Under the pieces are notes generated by a model. It worked only from the letters and a program-made list of their open reading frames with translations. It was not told the origin of the DNA and made no database searches. The position numbers were made by a program, and so were the translations under genes. A stretch of 64,000 bases of DNA from Acetobacteraceae bacterium H6797. GTDB lineage: Bacteria; Pseudomonadota; Alphaproteobacteria; Acetobacterales; Acetobacteraceae. Shown piece by piece: positions 1-8,416 of the stretch. The first letter of the stretch is position 1; every line of letters starts with the position of its first letter. The stretch covers positions 372,001 to 436,000 of the forward strand of contig JADFCQ010000005.1 of the NCBI GenBank assembly GCA_015223225.1, in the 5' to 3' direction.

Positions 1-564
1 CTCGCTTCCCATGACGACCTCCCCACGCTTCTCGCCGATGGCCGCGCGCCCGAGACACGCGAAGGGCTCATCGACCGGCTGACGGCCCTCGGCATCGAGA
101 CGCGCACGGTGGAGCATGAGGCGGCCTTCACGGTGGAGGCCAGCCAGCATCTCCATCGCGACCTGCCGGGCATTCACGTCAAGAACCTCTTCCTCAAGCC
201 CAAATTCCCAGGCCCCTTCCTGCTGCTGGTGCTGGAGGCGCATCGGAAGGTTTCGGTGAACGCGCTTACGCGCTCGCTCGGCATCCCGCGCACGAGCTTC
301 GCCTCGCCGGCGGATCTCATGCTGCAACTCGGCGTGACGCCGGGCTCGGTTACGCCCTTCGCCATGGTCAATGCCGCGCCCGGCAGCGTGACCGTGGCGC
401 TCGACCCGATGCTGGTGGAGGAGGGGGCGATCATCCAGGCGCATCCGCTGGTGAATACGGCCAGCACCATGATCGCCTCCGCCGACATGCTGCGCTTCCT
501 GCGCGGGCTCGGCCATGAGCCGCTGGTGCTGAGCCCCGAGGTGATGGCGCCGCCGGCCGCCTGA
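1..564 (+). CDS. proX: ProX-type prolyl-tRNA deacylase (YbaK/EbsC family), 5' end outside window
   Basis: The reading frame is open from base 1, so the start lies upstream; 187 residues are visible. The protein belongs to the YbaK/ProX family of trans-editing deacylases, which hydrolyse alanine (or similar) mischarged onto tRNA-Pro in the cytosol. Seen: the family segments FTVEAS, LPGIHVKNLFLK (catalytic/tRNA-facing lysine region), a GVTPGSVTPFA loop and a C-terminal HPLVNTAS block, in the usual order and at about the usual family length. A GTG at 109 could be read as a start but would cut off the first strand and helix, so it is unlikely. The next gene starts 70 bp downstream on the same strand. 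Assignment to ProX rather than a prolyl-tRNA synthetase insertion domain rests on its being free-standing at its C terminus. Confidence 0.85.
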   Translation, partial: LASHDDLPTLLADGRAPETREGLIDRLTALGIETRTVEHEAAFTVEASQHLHRDLPGIHVKNLFLKPKFPGPFLLLVLEAHRKVSVNALTRSLGIPRTSFASPADLMLQLGVTPGSVTPFAMVNAAPGSVTVALDPMLVEEGAIIQAHPLVNTASTMIASADMLRFLRGLGHEPLVLSPEVMAPPAA

Positions 565-634
565 TCGGCAATTGCGAAGCGATCGCAACAGGGCTAAGCC
601 ACTCGCCTGAGCGAGCGAGGAGCTGAGCCCGTCT

Positions 635-1783
635 ATGTCGGCCGATAGAGACCCGACCCTTTCCGGCCGCCGTGCCCTTCTCGCCGGTGCCGCTGCGCTG
701 CTCGCTGCCCCTGTGGTCGCCCCGGTGGTCGCCAGAGCGCAGCAGTCGATCACCGTCACCGACCTGCTCGGCCGCGTGGTGACGGTGCCGCGTCCGGCGA
801 GGCGGGTGGTGCTGCTCCAGGGCCGCCATATCGCCGTGCTCAATCTGCTGCTGCCCGACCCGGCCGCGGTGCTGGTGGGCTGGAGCGACGATTGGAAGGT
901 CGGCGCGGTGGACGAGATGCGCGCCTATGCCGCCCGTTTCCCCGCGCTGAACGCCACGCCCGTCATCGCCAAGATGCAGTCCAATATCGATGGCGAGAAG
1001 CTGCTGACGCTCCAGCCCGATCTCGTCGTCTTCAGCCGGAGCGATGCCTCGCGCGACGGCCAGCGGCTGTTTCCGCTGCTGGAGGCGGGCGGCATCCCCG
1101 CCGTCACCATCGACTTCTTCCTCAACCCGCTGCGCGACACCGTCCCGAGCCTGCGCATCCTGGGCAAGCTGCTGGGGCGCGACGAACAGGCCGAAGCGCT
1201 CATCGCCTTTCATCAGCGGCGGCTCTCGCTGATCGAGGATGCGATGCGCGGGTTGGAGGAGGCGCAGCGCCCCTGGGTGATGATGCATGCCCATGCCGGC
1301 GGCACGCCCTGCTGCTTCTCGCCGGGGCGGGGCACGCTCGATGCCTTCATCGAACTCGCGGGCGGGCGCAATCTCGGCGCCCTGCGCATCGCCACGCCCA
1401 CCGGCCAACTCAGCCTGGAATATGTGCTCACGGCGCAGCCCGAGGTCTATGTGGCCACCGGCGGCTCCTATAACGGGCGCGGCGGCGTGGAGATGGGCGC
1501 CGGGATCGCCGAGGCGGCGTCCAGGGCCAGCCTGCGCCGCGTGATCCATGAGCAGAAGCTCGACGACCTCCCGGCCGTGGAGAGGGGCAGGGCCTATGGG
1601 CTCTGGCACGGCTGCAACGACAGCCCGGCGCATGTGCTCGCAATCGAGGCCCTGGCGAGCTGGATTCAGCCCAACCGCACCTCGGGGCTGGACCCGGCGG
1701 CATCGCTCGCCGAGCTGAACCAGCGCTTCGCCGCCGTGCCGATGAGCGGCACCTATTGGGTTTCGGCCGTCCGCCCGGGGTGA
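635..1783 (+). CDS. ABC transporter substrate-binding protein, iron/siderophore (TroA/BtuF-like) type
   Basis: A 382-residue exported binding protein. An N-terminal twin-arginine-like stretch (GRRALLAG) and an alanine-rich hydrophobic core end near ARAQQ at about residue 36. The mature part opens with the typical TVTDLLGRVVTVPRPARRVV start of class III (periplasmic binding protein type 2, Fe/B12) proteins, followed by a QPDLVVFS strand and the long backbone helix. It probably delivers ferric siderophore or heme to an inner-membrane ABC importer. No permease or ATPase partner lies next to it, but a TonB-dependent siderophore receptor follows 89 bp downstream behind a Fur-like site, which supports an iron role. 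The exact ligand cannot be told from sequence. Confidence 0.8.
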   Translation: MSADRDPTLSGRRALLAGAAALLAAPVVAPVVARAQQSITVTDLLGRVVTVPRPARRVVLLQGRHIAVLNLLLPDPAAVLVGWSDDWKVGAVDEMRAYAARFPALNATPVIAKMQSNIDGEKLLTLQPDLVVFSRSDASRDGQRLFPLLEAGGIPAVTIDFFLNPLRDTVPSLRILGKLLGRDEQAEALIAFHQRRLSLIEDAMRGLEEAQRPWVMMHAHAGGTPCCFSPGRGTLDAFIELAGGRNLGALRIATPTGQLSLEYVLTAQPEVYVATGGSYNGRGGVEMGAGIAEAASRASLRRVIHEQKLDDLPAVERGRAYGLWHGCNDSPAHVLAIEALASWIQPNRTSGLDPAASLAELNQRFAAVPMSGTYWVSAVRPG

Positions 1784-1812
1784 GGGCTGGCCCGGTGCCT
1801 TACCGTCTTGCA

Positions 1813-1825
1813 ATTGATTATCAAT
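1813..1825. promoter_or_regulatory. Fur-like iron box
   Basis: A perfect palindrome, ATTGAT-T-ATCAAT, lies 48 bp upstream of the TonB receptor start. It shares the TGAT-W-ATCA core with the centre of the classic 19-bp Fur box, but the outer repeats are weak. Placement before a siderophore receptor is what makes it credible; it could also serve an Irr or RirA-type regulator. Confidence 0.4.
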
Positions 1826-1872
1826 CGCTATAGCGACGCTTCGTCACGTTCCGTTGCCGAGGAAACCTGCCG

Positions 1873-4083
1873 ATGCGTCGATTTGCCCTTTTGGGAACGG
1901 CCTCCTGCGGTCTGATGCTGGCCGCGAGCCTCCAGGTGGCCGCGCAGACCGCCACGCCGGAGGCGGGCACGGCCGCCGTCCTGCCCGAGATCGGCATCGA
2001 GGGCACGGCCTGGCGCTCCTGGGACCATGTGGACGGCTATGTTGCGCCCCAGACCACCACGGGCTCCAAGGTCGATGTGCCGCTGATCGAGGCGCCGCAA
2101 TCCGTCGGCGTGGTCACGCGTGACCAGATGGACGACCAGGGCGCGCAAAGCGTCGCTTCCGCCCTGCGCTATACCGCTGGCGTGCTCTCTGAAGTGCGGC
2201 CCAGCCCGCGCTATGACAGCGTCTTCGTGCGCGGCTTCGGCGGCGGCGGCACGGATGCGGCCTATGTGAGTTTCCTCGACGGGCTACGCATGGGCCGGGG
2301 CGCGAATTACGCCGTGCCGACGGTCGAGCCATGGCTGCTGGAGCGGATCGAGGTGCTGCGTGGCCCGGCCTCGGTGCTCTATGGGCAGACGGGCGCGGGC
2401 GGCATCGTCAATCTCGTCAGCCGCCGCCCGAGCGCGAGCCAGATCAACGAAGTGCGCCTCGAGGCCGGCAGCTATAATCGCCGGCAGGCGGCTTTCGATC
2501 TCGGCGGCGCGGCCAATGAGAATGGCACGCTGCTCTTCCGCCTCACCGGCATCGTGCGCAAGGCCGATAGCCAATACGACCATGTGGGCGAAGAGCGCAT
2601 CGCCATCGCGCCCGCCATCACCTGGAAGCCGGACAACGACACGACGCTGACCGTGCTCGGCAATTATCAGGAAGACCCTGATGCCGGCTTCTACAATTTC
2701 GTGCCCGCCGCCGGAACCGTCACATCGCCCAGGGGGCGCCTCGGCTCCAATACCTTCGTCGGCGATCCGAATTTCCAGAAGGAGATGCGGCGCCAATTCG
2801 GCATCGGCTATCAGCTCGAGCATCGGCTGAACGACATTTTCACCCTGCGCCAGAACTTCCGTTACCAGCACCTGGATTCCGAGCGGAACATCGTCACGCT
2901 CAACGGCAAGCCGAACGGGGACATCTATCCTCGCCGTGCGCTCTACGCGAAGGAGCAGGTCGATACCTATGCGCTCGACAATCAGATCCAGGCCGATGTG
3001 CATACCGGGGCCCTGCGCCATCTGATGCTCGCCGGGCTGGATTGGACGCATAGCTGGGCGAAGCCGAAGCTCGCCACGGGTCCTGCGCCGTCGCTGAACA
3101 TCTATGATCCCGTCTATGGCGTTACCATCACGCGGCCCGCGCTCACGCGCGCCGACACCTCCTATCAGCAGACGGATCAGCTCGGCGTCTATGCGCAGGA
3201 CCTGATCTCTTACGGCCGCTGGCGCTTCAATATCGGTCTGCGCCAGGACTGGGCCAGCAGCGAGACGACGACCTTCTCCGATACTGGCGCGAGCAGCAGC
3301 GCCGATCAGGATGACAGCGCCACGACATGGCGTGTGGGCGCGCTCTATCTCTTCGACAACGGCATCGCGCCCTATGCGAGCTACTCGACGTCCTTCCTCC
3401 CCAATGCCGGAACGCAGGCGCCCGCTCGCGGCGGCGGGACTTTCGCGCCGACCGAGGGTGAGCAGTTCGAGGCGGGGATCAAATACCAGCCGCCCGGGAT
3501 GAACAGCTTCATCCAGGCATCGGTCTTCCAGATCACCCAGAGCAACGTGCTGACCCGCGACGACAAGTACCTGGGCTTCCGCCGGGCGGCCGGCGAAATC
3601 CGTTCGCGCGGCTTCGAATTCGAGGCCCATGCGGCGCTAACCGATCACTTCAATCTGATCGCTAGCTATGCCTATACCCAGGCTGAATTCACCCGATCGC
3701 GGGAATTCGTCAGCGGTTCGACGACCGAGACGATCCAGGGAAATCGCGTGCCGCAGGTGCCTGAGCATATGGCCTCGCTCTGGGGCAATTACAGCTTCAG
3801 CGACGGGCCGCTGCGCGGCCTCTCTATCGGTGCGGGCGTGCGCTATATCGGCGAAACCTATGGCGACAACTCGAACAGCTTCAAAGTGCCCGAATACGTG
3901 CTCTTCGACGCGGACTTGAAATACGACCTCGGCGCTGTGCTGCCCAATGCCGAGGGCCTCTCGGTGTCGGTGACGGGCAGCAATCTCGGCGACAGGGAAT
4001 ATGTCGCCAGCTGCTCCTCCGCGACGAATTGCTACTTCGGCCTGCGCCGCATGGTGCTCGGCAGCGTAAGCTATCGCTGGTAG
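1873..4083 (+). CDS. TonB-dependent siderophore receptor
   Basis: A 736-residue outer-membrane receptor. A signal peptide (about 1-25, ending VAAQ) is followed by a plug domain with the segments EAPQSVGVVTRDQM, ALRYTAGV and YVSFLDGLRMGRG, and a GPASVLYGQTGAGGIVNLVSRRP motif typical of siderophore receptors of the FhuA/FpvA class. The rest is a 22-strand-type beta barrel closing on a terminal aromatic (SVSYRW). It would take up a ferric siderophore using TonB-ExbBD energy. It lies downstream of an iron-type binding protein and a Fur-like palindrome, so iron repression is likely. The start at 1873 is chosen because it leads straight into the signal peptide. The siderophore class is not predictable here. 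Confidence 0.92.
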   Translation: MRRFALLGTASCGLMLAASLQVAAQTATPEAGTAAVLPEIGIEGTAWRSWDHVDGYVAPQTTTGSKVDVPLIEAPQSVGVVTRDQMDDQGAQSVASALRYTAGVLSEVRPSPRYDSVFVRGFGGGGTDAAYVSFLDGLRMGRGANYAVPTVEPWLLERIEVLRGPASVLYGQTGAGGIVNLVSRRPSASQINEVRLEAGSYNRRQAAFDLGGAANENGTLLFRLTGIVRKADSQYDHVGEERIAIAPAITWKPDNDTTLTVLGNYQEDPDAGFYNFVPAAGTVTSPRGRLGSNTFVGDPNFQKEMRRQFGIGYQLEHRLNDIFTLRQNFRYQHLDSERNIVTLNGKPNGDIYPRRALYAKEQVDTYALDNQIQADVHTGALRHLMLAGLDWTHSWAKPKLATGPAPSLNIYDPVYGVTITRPALTRADTSYQQTDQLGVYAQDLISYGRWRFNIGLRQDWASSETTTFSDTGASSSADQDDSATTWRVGALYLFDNGIAPYASYSTSFLPNAGTQAPARGGGTFAPTEGEQFEAGIKYQPPGMNSFIQASVFQITQSNVLTRDDKYLGFRRAAGEIRSRGFEFEAHAALTDHFNLIASYAYTQAEFTRSREFVSGSTTETIQGNRVPQVPEHMASLWGNYSFSDGPLRGLSIGAGVRYIGETYGDNSNSFKVPEYVLFDADLKYDLGAVLPNAEGLSVSVTGSNLGDREYVASCSSATNCYFGLRRMVLGSVSYRW

Positions 4084-4177
4084 CGGCCGATCCGCCGGCG
4101 CATCGGTAACTGTCGCCGCCTCTCCCACGTTCTGGACGAAAGCGGGGAGCGGCGAGGGGCAGCTTCAGGGAATACCG

Positions 4178-4671
4178 ATGCAAGCGATGCAGAGGTTCGC
4201 GGATAAGGTCGTCGTCGTCACCGGGGCGGCCTCGGGCATGGGCGAGGCCAACGCCGCCGCTTTTCCGAGGAGGGCCCGAAGGTCGTTCTCGTCGATATCG
4301 ACATGGCCAAGCTCGAGACAGTCGCCGCCAGCCTGCCACGGGAGCGGACGCTGGCCCATCCGGCCGATGTCTCTTCCTCCCAGGCGGTGCAGGCGGCCGT
4401 CGATGCGGCGGTGAAGGCTTTCGGCCGGCTCGACGTGATGGTGAACAATGCCGGCACCCTGACGCAGGGCGACCCGGCCGGCATTTCCGGCGCGGATTGG
4501 CGGAAGGTGATGGCGGTGGATGTCGACGGCGTTTTCTACGGCTGCCGCGCCGCCATTCCGCATCTGGAGAAGACGCGCGGCTCGATCATCAACACGGCCT
4601 CCGTCTCCGGCACGGGCGGCGACTGGGGCATGTCGCCCTATAACGCGGCCAGCGGGAAGAAATGCAGATAG
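4178..4671 (+). pseudogene. SDR family oxidoreductase, frameshifted and truncated
   Basis: This is the 5' half of a short-chain dehydrogenase/reductase. The first frame gives KVVVVTGAASGMGEA (the TGxxxGxG Rossmann motif). A one-base shift near 4262-4275 then moves the reading to another frame, which continues with VDIDMAKLETV, the HPADVS and VNNAG motifs and INTASVSG. The coding stops right after the catalytic tyrosine region (SPYNAAS): where the YxxxK lysine and the remaining ~90 residues should be, the sequence becomes the reverse-complement tail of a glutathione S-transferase. The gene therefore carries two independent lesions. NAD(P)-dependent alcohol/ketone oxidoreductase activity was presumably its former function; no product is expected now. 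Confidence 0.85.
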
Positions 4672-5278
4672 GGCTTCGCGCCCTCGATGGAGCGGCGCAC
4701 GGAAGGCCTCGCCATCAGCCAATCGGCATAGCGGATGAGCTTCTGATGGTCGGCGGGGAAAGGCAGCACCGCGGAGGCATAGAAAAGCGCCGGGGCAGCG
4801 GCGCAATCGGCCATGGTGAAGCCCTGCCCCAGATGCTCGCCGAGTTGGTGCTCGATCATGCCATAGGCCATGGCGAGGGTGGCTTTCGCCTCCTCCATCC
4901 CCATCTGGTCCCGGGCGCTCTCGGTCCGGCGCTGCTGGGCGACGAAGCGCTGCATCGGGGTCGCGACATAGAGGTCGAAAAGCCGGTCCCGCAGGCGGAC
5001 GTTGAGGCGCGCCTCATGTCTTCCGGCAGCATCAGGGCGGCGCCGGGATAACGCCGGTCGAGATATTCGATCATGATCGAACTCTCGGGCACCACGCGCT
5101 CGCCATCGACCAGCAACGGGATTTTCGCCGTGGGCTATAGGGCGGCATAGGCGGCGCGCTCGGCCAGATCCCCCAGATTCACCATCCGCGCCCCATAGGG
5201 AGTGGCCTTCTCGGCGAGGGCAATCGCCACCTTCCAGCAATAGGCGGAGAGCGGATGGTGATACATGATCAGGGCCAT
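4638..5278 (-). pseudogene. Glutathione S-transferase family protein, nonsense codon plus frameshift
   Basis: A degraded GST gene. Starting at 5278 the frame reads MALIMYHHPLSAYCWKVAIALAEK (thioredoxin-like N domain), then hits an in-frame TAG at about 5135 where the family has tryptophan (AL-stop-PTAKIPLLVDG; a TGG to TAG change fits). The same frame resumes with VVPESSIMIEYLDRRYPG (glutathione-binding ES pair). A second lesion near 5015-5030 shifts the frame, after which RDRLFDLYVATPMQRFV through FTMADCAAAPALFYAS and RPSVRRSIEGAKPYLHFFP completes the all-helical C domain. Its 3' end runs into the truncated SDR gene on the opposite strand. No functional protein is expected. Confidence 0.85.
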
Positions 5279-5324
5279 GGGGCGCGCCTTCGGTCGTTGC
5301 CTCGCCGCACCAGCATGGCGGGTT

Positions 5325-5519
5325 TCAGCGGACCTTGTAACCCTCGGCCTCAATGGCCTCGGCGACCACAGCGGGCGGCAGGCTCGTCTCGGCCCTGACT
5401 AGGCCCGTGGCCAGATCCACCTCGACCTTCGCCGCGGCGTCCTTCTCCTGGATGGCGCCCGTCACGGCGCGCACGCAATGCTGGCAATCCATGCCTTCGA
5501 CCTTGAGCTCGACCGTCAT
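5325..5519 (-). CDS. copZ: Copper chaperone CopZ (heavy-metal-associated domain protein)
   Basis: A 64-residue single HMA-domain protein. It carries the metal-binding GMDCQHC motif (CxxC) after the first beta strand and shows the ferredoxin-like length. It would carry Cu(I) in the cytosol and pass it to the CopA ATPase. Its start overlaps the stop of the upstream cueR gene by four bases (ATGA), so it is the last gene of a three-gene copper operon. The longer upstream in-frame extension is rejected because it lies inside cueR and lacks homology. Confidence 0.88.
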   Translation of the reverse strand: MTVELKVEGMDCQHCVRAVTGAIQEKDAAAKVEVDLATGLVRAETSLPPAVVAEAIEAEGYKVR

Positions 5520-5950
5520 GAGAGGCTGTCCTTCTGTTCCGTGGTGGCGAATGGGAGTTCCTGGGAGGCGATGCCGTCCAGGATGGGGCAATCGGGCCGC
5601 TGATCCCCATGGCAGGAGGCGGCGAGATGGCGGAGGCTGTCGGCCATGGCGCGCATGGAGGCCGCCTTCTCCTCAAGTGCGGCGACATGCTGGAGCGCGA
5701 TGCGGCGCACATCGGCGCTGGCCCGGCTTTCGTCCCGCCAGAGGCCCAGCAGCTTGCGGATATCCTCGAGCGGAAAGGCCAGCGCCCGCGCATGGCGGAT
5801 GAAGCGCAGGACGGAGACGTCATTGGGCGTATAGACGCGATAGCCATTGGCCAGGCGCGCTCCGGAGACGAGGCCGATGGCCTCGTAATGCCGGATCATC
5901 TTGGCCGAGACGCCGGAGGCGGCCGAGGCCTCGCCGATCGTCATGCTCAT
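5516..5950 (-). CDS. cueR: Copper-responsive MerR-family regulator CueR
   Basis: A 144-residue MerR-family activator. Residues 3-40 form the winged helix (TIGEASAASGVSAKMIRHYE), followed by the dimerisation helix. The C-terminal loop contains C113 and C121 in a C-x7-C arrangement (CHGDQRPDC), the metal-loop spacing of CueR-type monovalent-metal sensors. It should sense Cu(I) and untwist the 19-bp-spacer promoter upstream of copA. The ATG at 5950 overlaps the copA stop (ATGA), so the regulator is translated from within the operon it controls, giving positive feedback with copper. An upstream extension in frame lies inside copA and is rejected. Confidence 0.88.
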   Translation of the reverse strand: MSMTIGEASAASGVSAKMIRHYEAIGLVSGARLANGYRVYTPNDVSVLRFIRHARALAFPLEDIRKLLGLWRDESRASADVRRIALQHVAALEEKAASMRAMADSLRHLAASCHGDQRPDCPILDGIASQELPFATTEQKDSLS

Positions 5951-8325
5951 GAGTGTTCTCCGGTGGGTTCGGGCCGCCAGCGGGCGAGCCATAGGGCGCT
6001 CGTCAGCACGGCGACCGAGGAAAAGGCCATGGCGGCCCCGGCGATGGCGGGCGACAGCTCGCCGAAGGCCGCCAAGGGAATACCCAGCACGTTGAAGCCG
6101 AAAGCCCAGATCAGGTTGCGCCGGATGGTGGCCAGCGTGGCCCGCGCGACGGCCAGCGCGGCGGGTACGAGCGCCGGGTCGGGCCGCAGCAGCGTGACGG
6201 GTGCCGCGGCAATGGCCGCATCGGTGCCCGAGCCCATGGCGATACCGAGATCGGCCGTGGCGAGCGCGGGGGCATCATTCACGCCATCGCCCACCATGGC
6301 GACACGCTGCGCCTGCGCCTGCCAGGCCACCACGCGCCCCGCCTTATCGGCCGGGAGCACTTCGGCGGCGATATCCTGGATGCCGAGGCGCTTGCCCGCC
6401 GTCTCGGCTGCCGCGCGCATGTCGCCGCTGATCATGGCCGTTCTCACCCCTGCCTTTTGAAGGGCGGCGATGGCGGCGGCGGCACCCGGGCGGGGGCTGT
6501 CTTCGAAGGAGAGGAGCGCGAGCGCCCTGCCCGCCTCCGGGTCGATCAGCCAGGCTAGGCTGCGCCCGGCCTCGCCTTCCTCGCGGGCGGCGTCGAGCAG
6601 GCCCTCGGCCGTGGCGCCGCTTTCGGCGAGGAGGCGCGGGCTGCCGAGCAGCAGGCGGCGGCCGTCGATGCGCCCTTCGACGCCTCGGCCCGGCAGCGCG
6701 CGAAAACCCTCGGGCTGGGCAGACGGCGGCAGGCCATCCTCCCGCGCCGCCTCGATCACGGCGCGCGCCAGGGGGTGCTCGCTGCCGGATTGCAGCGCGG
6801 CGGCAGCACTCAGGGCCTCGGCGCGGCTCACCCCCGGCGCGGCATGGAGTGCGACGAGGCGCGGGCGGCCTTCGGTCAGCGTCCCGGTCTTGTCGAAGGC
6901 GACCAGGGTGATGGCGCCACCGCGCTCGATGGCCTCGGCATCCCGCAGCAGGATGCCGGCCCGGGCGGCGGCCCCCGTTCCGGCCATGATGGCAGCCGGC
7001 GTGGCGAGGCCCAGCGCGCAGGGGCAGGCGATGACCAGCACGGCGACGGCGGCAAGAATGGCCTGTTCCACCCCCTGCCCGGCCAGTAGCCAGCCTAGGA
7101 ATGTCACCACCGCAATGGCCACCACCACGGGCACGAAGACGGCCGCGACGCGATCGACCAGCTTCTGCACCGGCGCCCGCGAGGCTTGCGCGGCCTCGAC
7201 CAGGGCGGCCACGCGGGCGAGCCGCGTCTCGCCGCCCACGGCCGTCGCGCGGATGACGAGCCTGCCGTCCAGCGCCACCGTGCCGGTCGCGGCCATGTCG
7301 CCGGGGCCTTTCTCGACGGCGCGGGATTCACCCGTCAGCGCGCTTTCGTCCACGCCCGCCTCACCCTGCTCTACCACACCATCGGCGGGGATGCGCTCAC
7401 CGGGCCGAACCACGATGCGGTCGCCGGGGGCCAGGATGGCGGCGGGCACTTCTTCCTCCTGCCCCGCTTCGGTCAGGCGGCGGGCCATGCGCGGGCGGAG
7501 GGCGAGCAGCGCCTCGATGGCGGCACCCGTCGCGCGCTTGGCCCGCGCCTCCAGGAAGCGGCCAGTGAGCACGAAGGTGATCACCACGGCCGCGGCCTCG
7601 AAATAGAGATGCATCCCGTGGTTCAACAGCAGCCAGACCGAGAGCGCCCAGGCCGCCGTGGTGCCGATGGCGACGAGCTGATCCATGCTGCCCGCGCCCG
7701 AGCGGAGCGCCGCCCAGCCGGAGCGCCAGAAGCGGCCGCCGAAATAGAGTTGCAGGGGCGTGGCGAGGGCGAATTGCACCCAGCCGCCCGGCGCCCAATC
7801 CCGCCCCAGGGCCATGCCGAGCATGGCGGCGATGAACGGCAGGGTCAGGAGCCAGGCGATGCCCAATTCGATATCGGCGCGCCGCGGGCGCCAGCCCTTG
7901 GCGACGGGCTCGGCCTCGCGCGGCTTCACCTCATAGCCGGCGCGGGCGATGGCGGCCTCGAAAAGCCCCGGATCTGTGCCATGCACCGCCGTGATCCGCG
8001 CCTGCTCGCTGGCGAGGTTCACCTGCACGGCGAGAACGCCCGGCACGCGGGAAAGCGCCCGCTCCACCCGGCCGACGCAGCTCGCGCAGGTCATGCCCCC
8101 GATGGCCAGGGTGGTGACCTCGCTCGGCACGGCATAGCCCGCCTTCTCCACCGCCGCGATCAGCGTGGGCAGCGGCACGGCGCCGGTGACGCTGGCCTGT
8201 TCGCTCGCGAGGTTGACCTGTGCTGCCGCAACACCCGGCAGTTTCGCCAGCGCGCGCTCCACGCGCCCGGCGCAGCTCGCGCAGGTCATGCCTTCGATGG
8301 GCAGGGTCATTGCGGTGTCGGGCAT
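5947..8325 (-). CDS. copA: Cu(I)-exporting P1B-type ATPase CopA
   Basis: A 792-residue inner-membrane copper exporter. There are two N-terminal HMA domains, each with GMTCASC (cysteines 15/18 and 80/83), then eight predicted membrane helices, the CPCALGLATP transport motif, the DKTGTLTEG phosphorylation site, the SEHPLA motif of P1B ATPases, and GDGVNDAPAL. All catalytic elements are present. It pumps Cu(I) from cytosol to periplasm. The start MPDTAMTLP at 8325 is chosen because it sits just before the first HMA strand and just downstream of the CueR-type promoter; the longer in-frame reading would cross that promoter. It is first gene of copA-cueR-copZ, with ATGA overlaps at both junctions. 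Confidence 0.95.
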   Translation of the reverse strand: MPDTAMTLPIEGMTCASCAGRVERALAKLPGVAAAQVNLASEQASVTGAVPLPTLIAAVEKAGYAVPSEVTTLAIGGMTCASCVGRVERALSRVPGVLAVQVNLASEQARITAVHGTDPGLFEAAIARAGYEVKPREAEPVAKGWRPRRADIELGIAWLLTLPFIAAMLGMALGRDWAPGGWVQFALATPLQLYFGGRFWRSGWAALRSGAGSMDQLVAIGTTAAWALSVWLLLNHGMHLYFEAAAVVITFVLTGRFLEARAKRATGAAIEALLALRPRMARRLTEAGQEEEVPAAILAPGDRIVVRPGERIPADGVVEQGEAGVDESALTGESRAVEKGPGDMAATGTVALDGRLVIRATAVGGETRLARVAALVEAAQASRAPVQKLVDRVAAVFVPVVVAIAVVTFLGWLLAGQGVEQAILAAVAVLVIACPCALGLATPAAIMAGTGAAARAGILLRDAEAIERGGAITLVAFDKTGTLTEGRPRLVALHAAPGVSRAEALSAAAALQSGSEHPLARAVIEAAREDGLPPSAQPEGFRALPGRGVEGRIDGRRLLLGSPRLLAESGATAEGLLDAAREEGEAGRSLAWLIDPEAGRALALLSFEDSPRPGAAAAIAALQKAGVRTAMISGDMRAAAETAGKRLGIQDIAAEVLPADKAGRVVAWQAQAQRVAMVGDGVNDAPALATADLGIAMGSGTDAAIAAAPVTLLRPDPALVPAALAVARATLATIRRNLIWAFGFNVLGIPLAAFGELSPAIAGAAMAFSSVAVLTSALWLARWRPEPTGEHS

Positions 8326-8350
8326 AGGCGAGGCCCTCCTCTCACACAGC

Positions 8351-8381
8351 GATATGGGGGTTCCCATATTGGGAAGGTCAA
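8351..8381 (-). promoter_or_regulatory. CueR/MerR-type copA promoter and operator
   Basis: Read on the minus strand this is TTGACC (-35), a 19-base spacer and CATATC (-10). The spacer contains a perfect dyad TTCCCA-ATA-TGGGAA (8361-8375). The overlong 19-bp spacer with a central dyad is the hallmark of promoters activated by MerR-family regulators, and ACCTTCC matches the E. coli copA/cueO operator half-site. It lies 26 bp upstream of the chosen copA start. Confidence 0.85.
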
Positions 8382-8416
8382 GGAGGGGCATTGATTCCTG
8401 TCGGGCGCCGAGCAAC

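Noticed and set aside
5353..5802. Plus-strand open frames opposite copZ and cueR
   Set aside because: They lack family motifs and lie fully inside two well-supported minus-strand genes.
8165..8416. Longer N terminus for the secreted protease
   Set aside because: The extension overlaps copA and its promoter and would bury the signal peptide.
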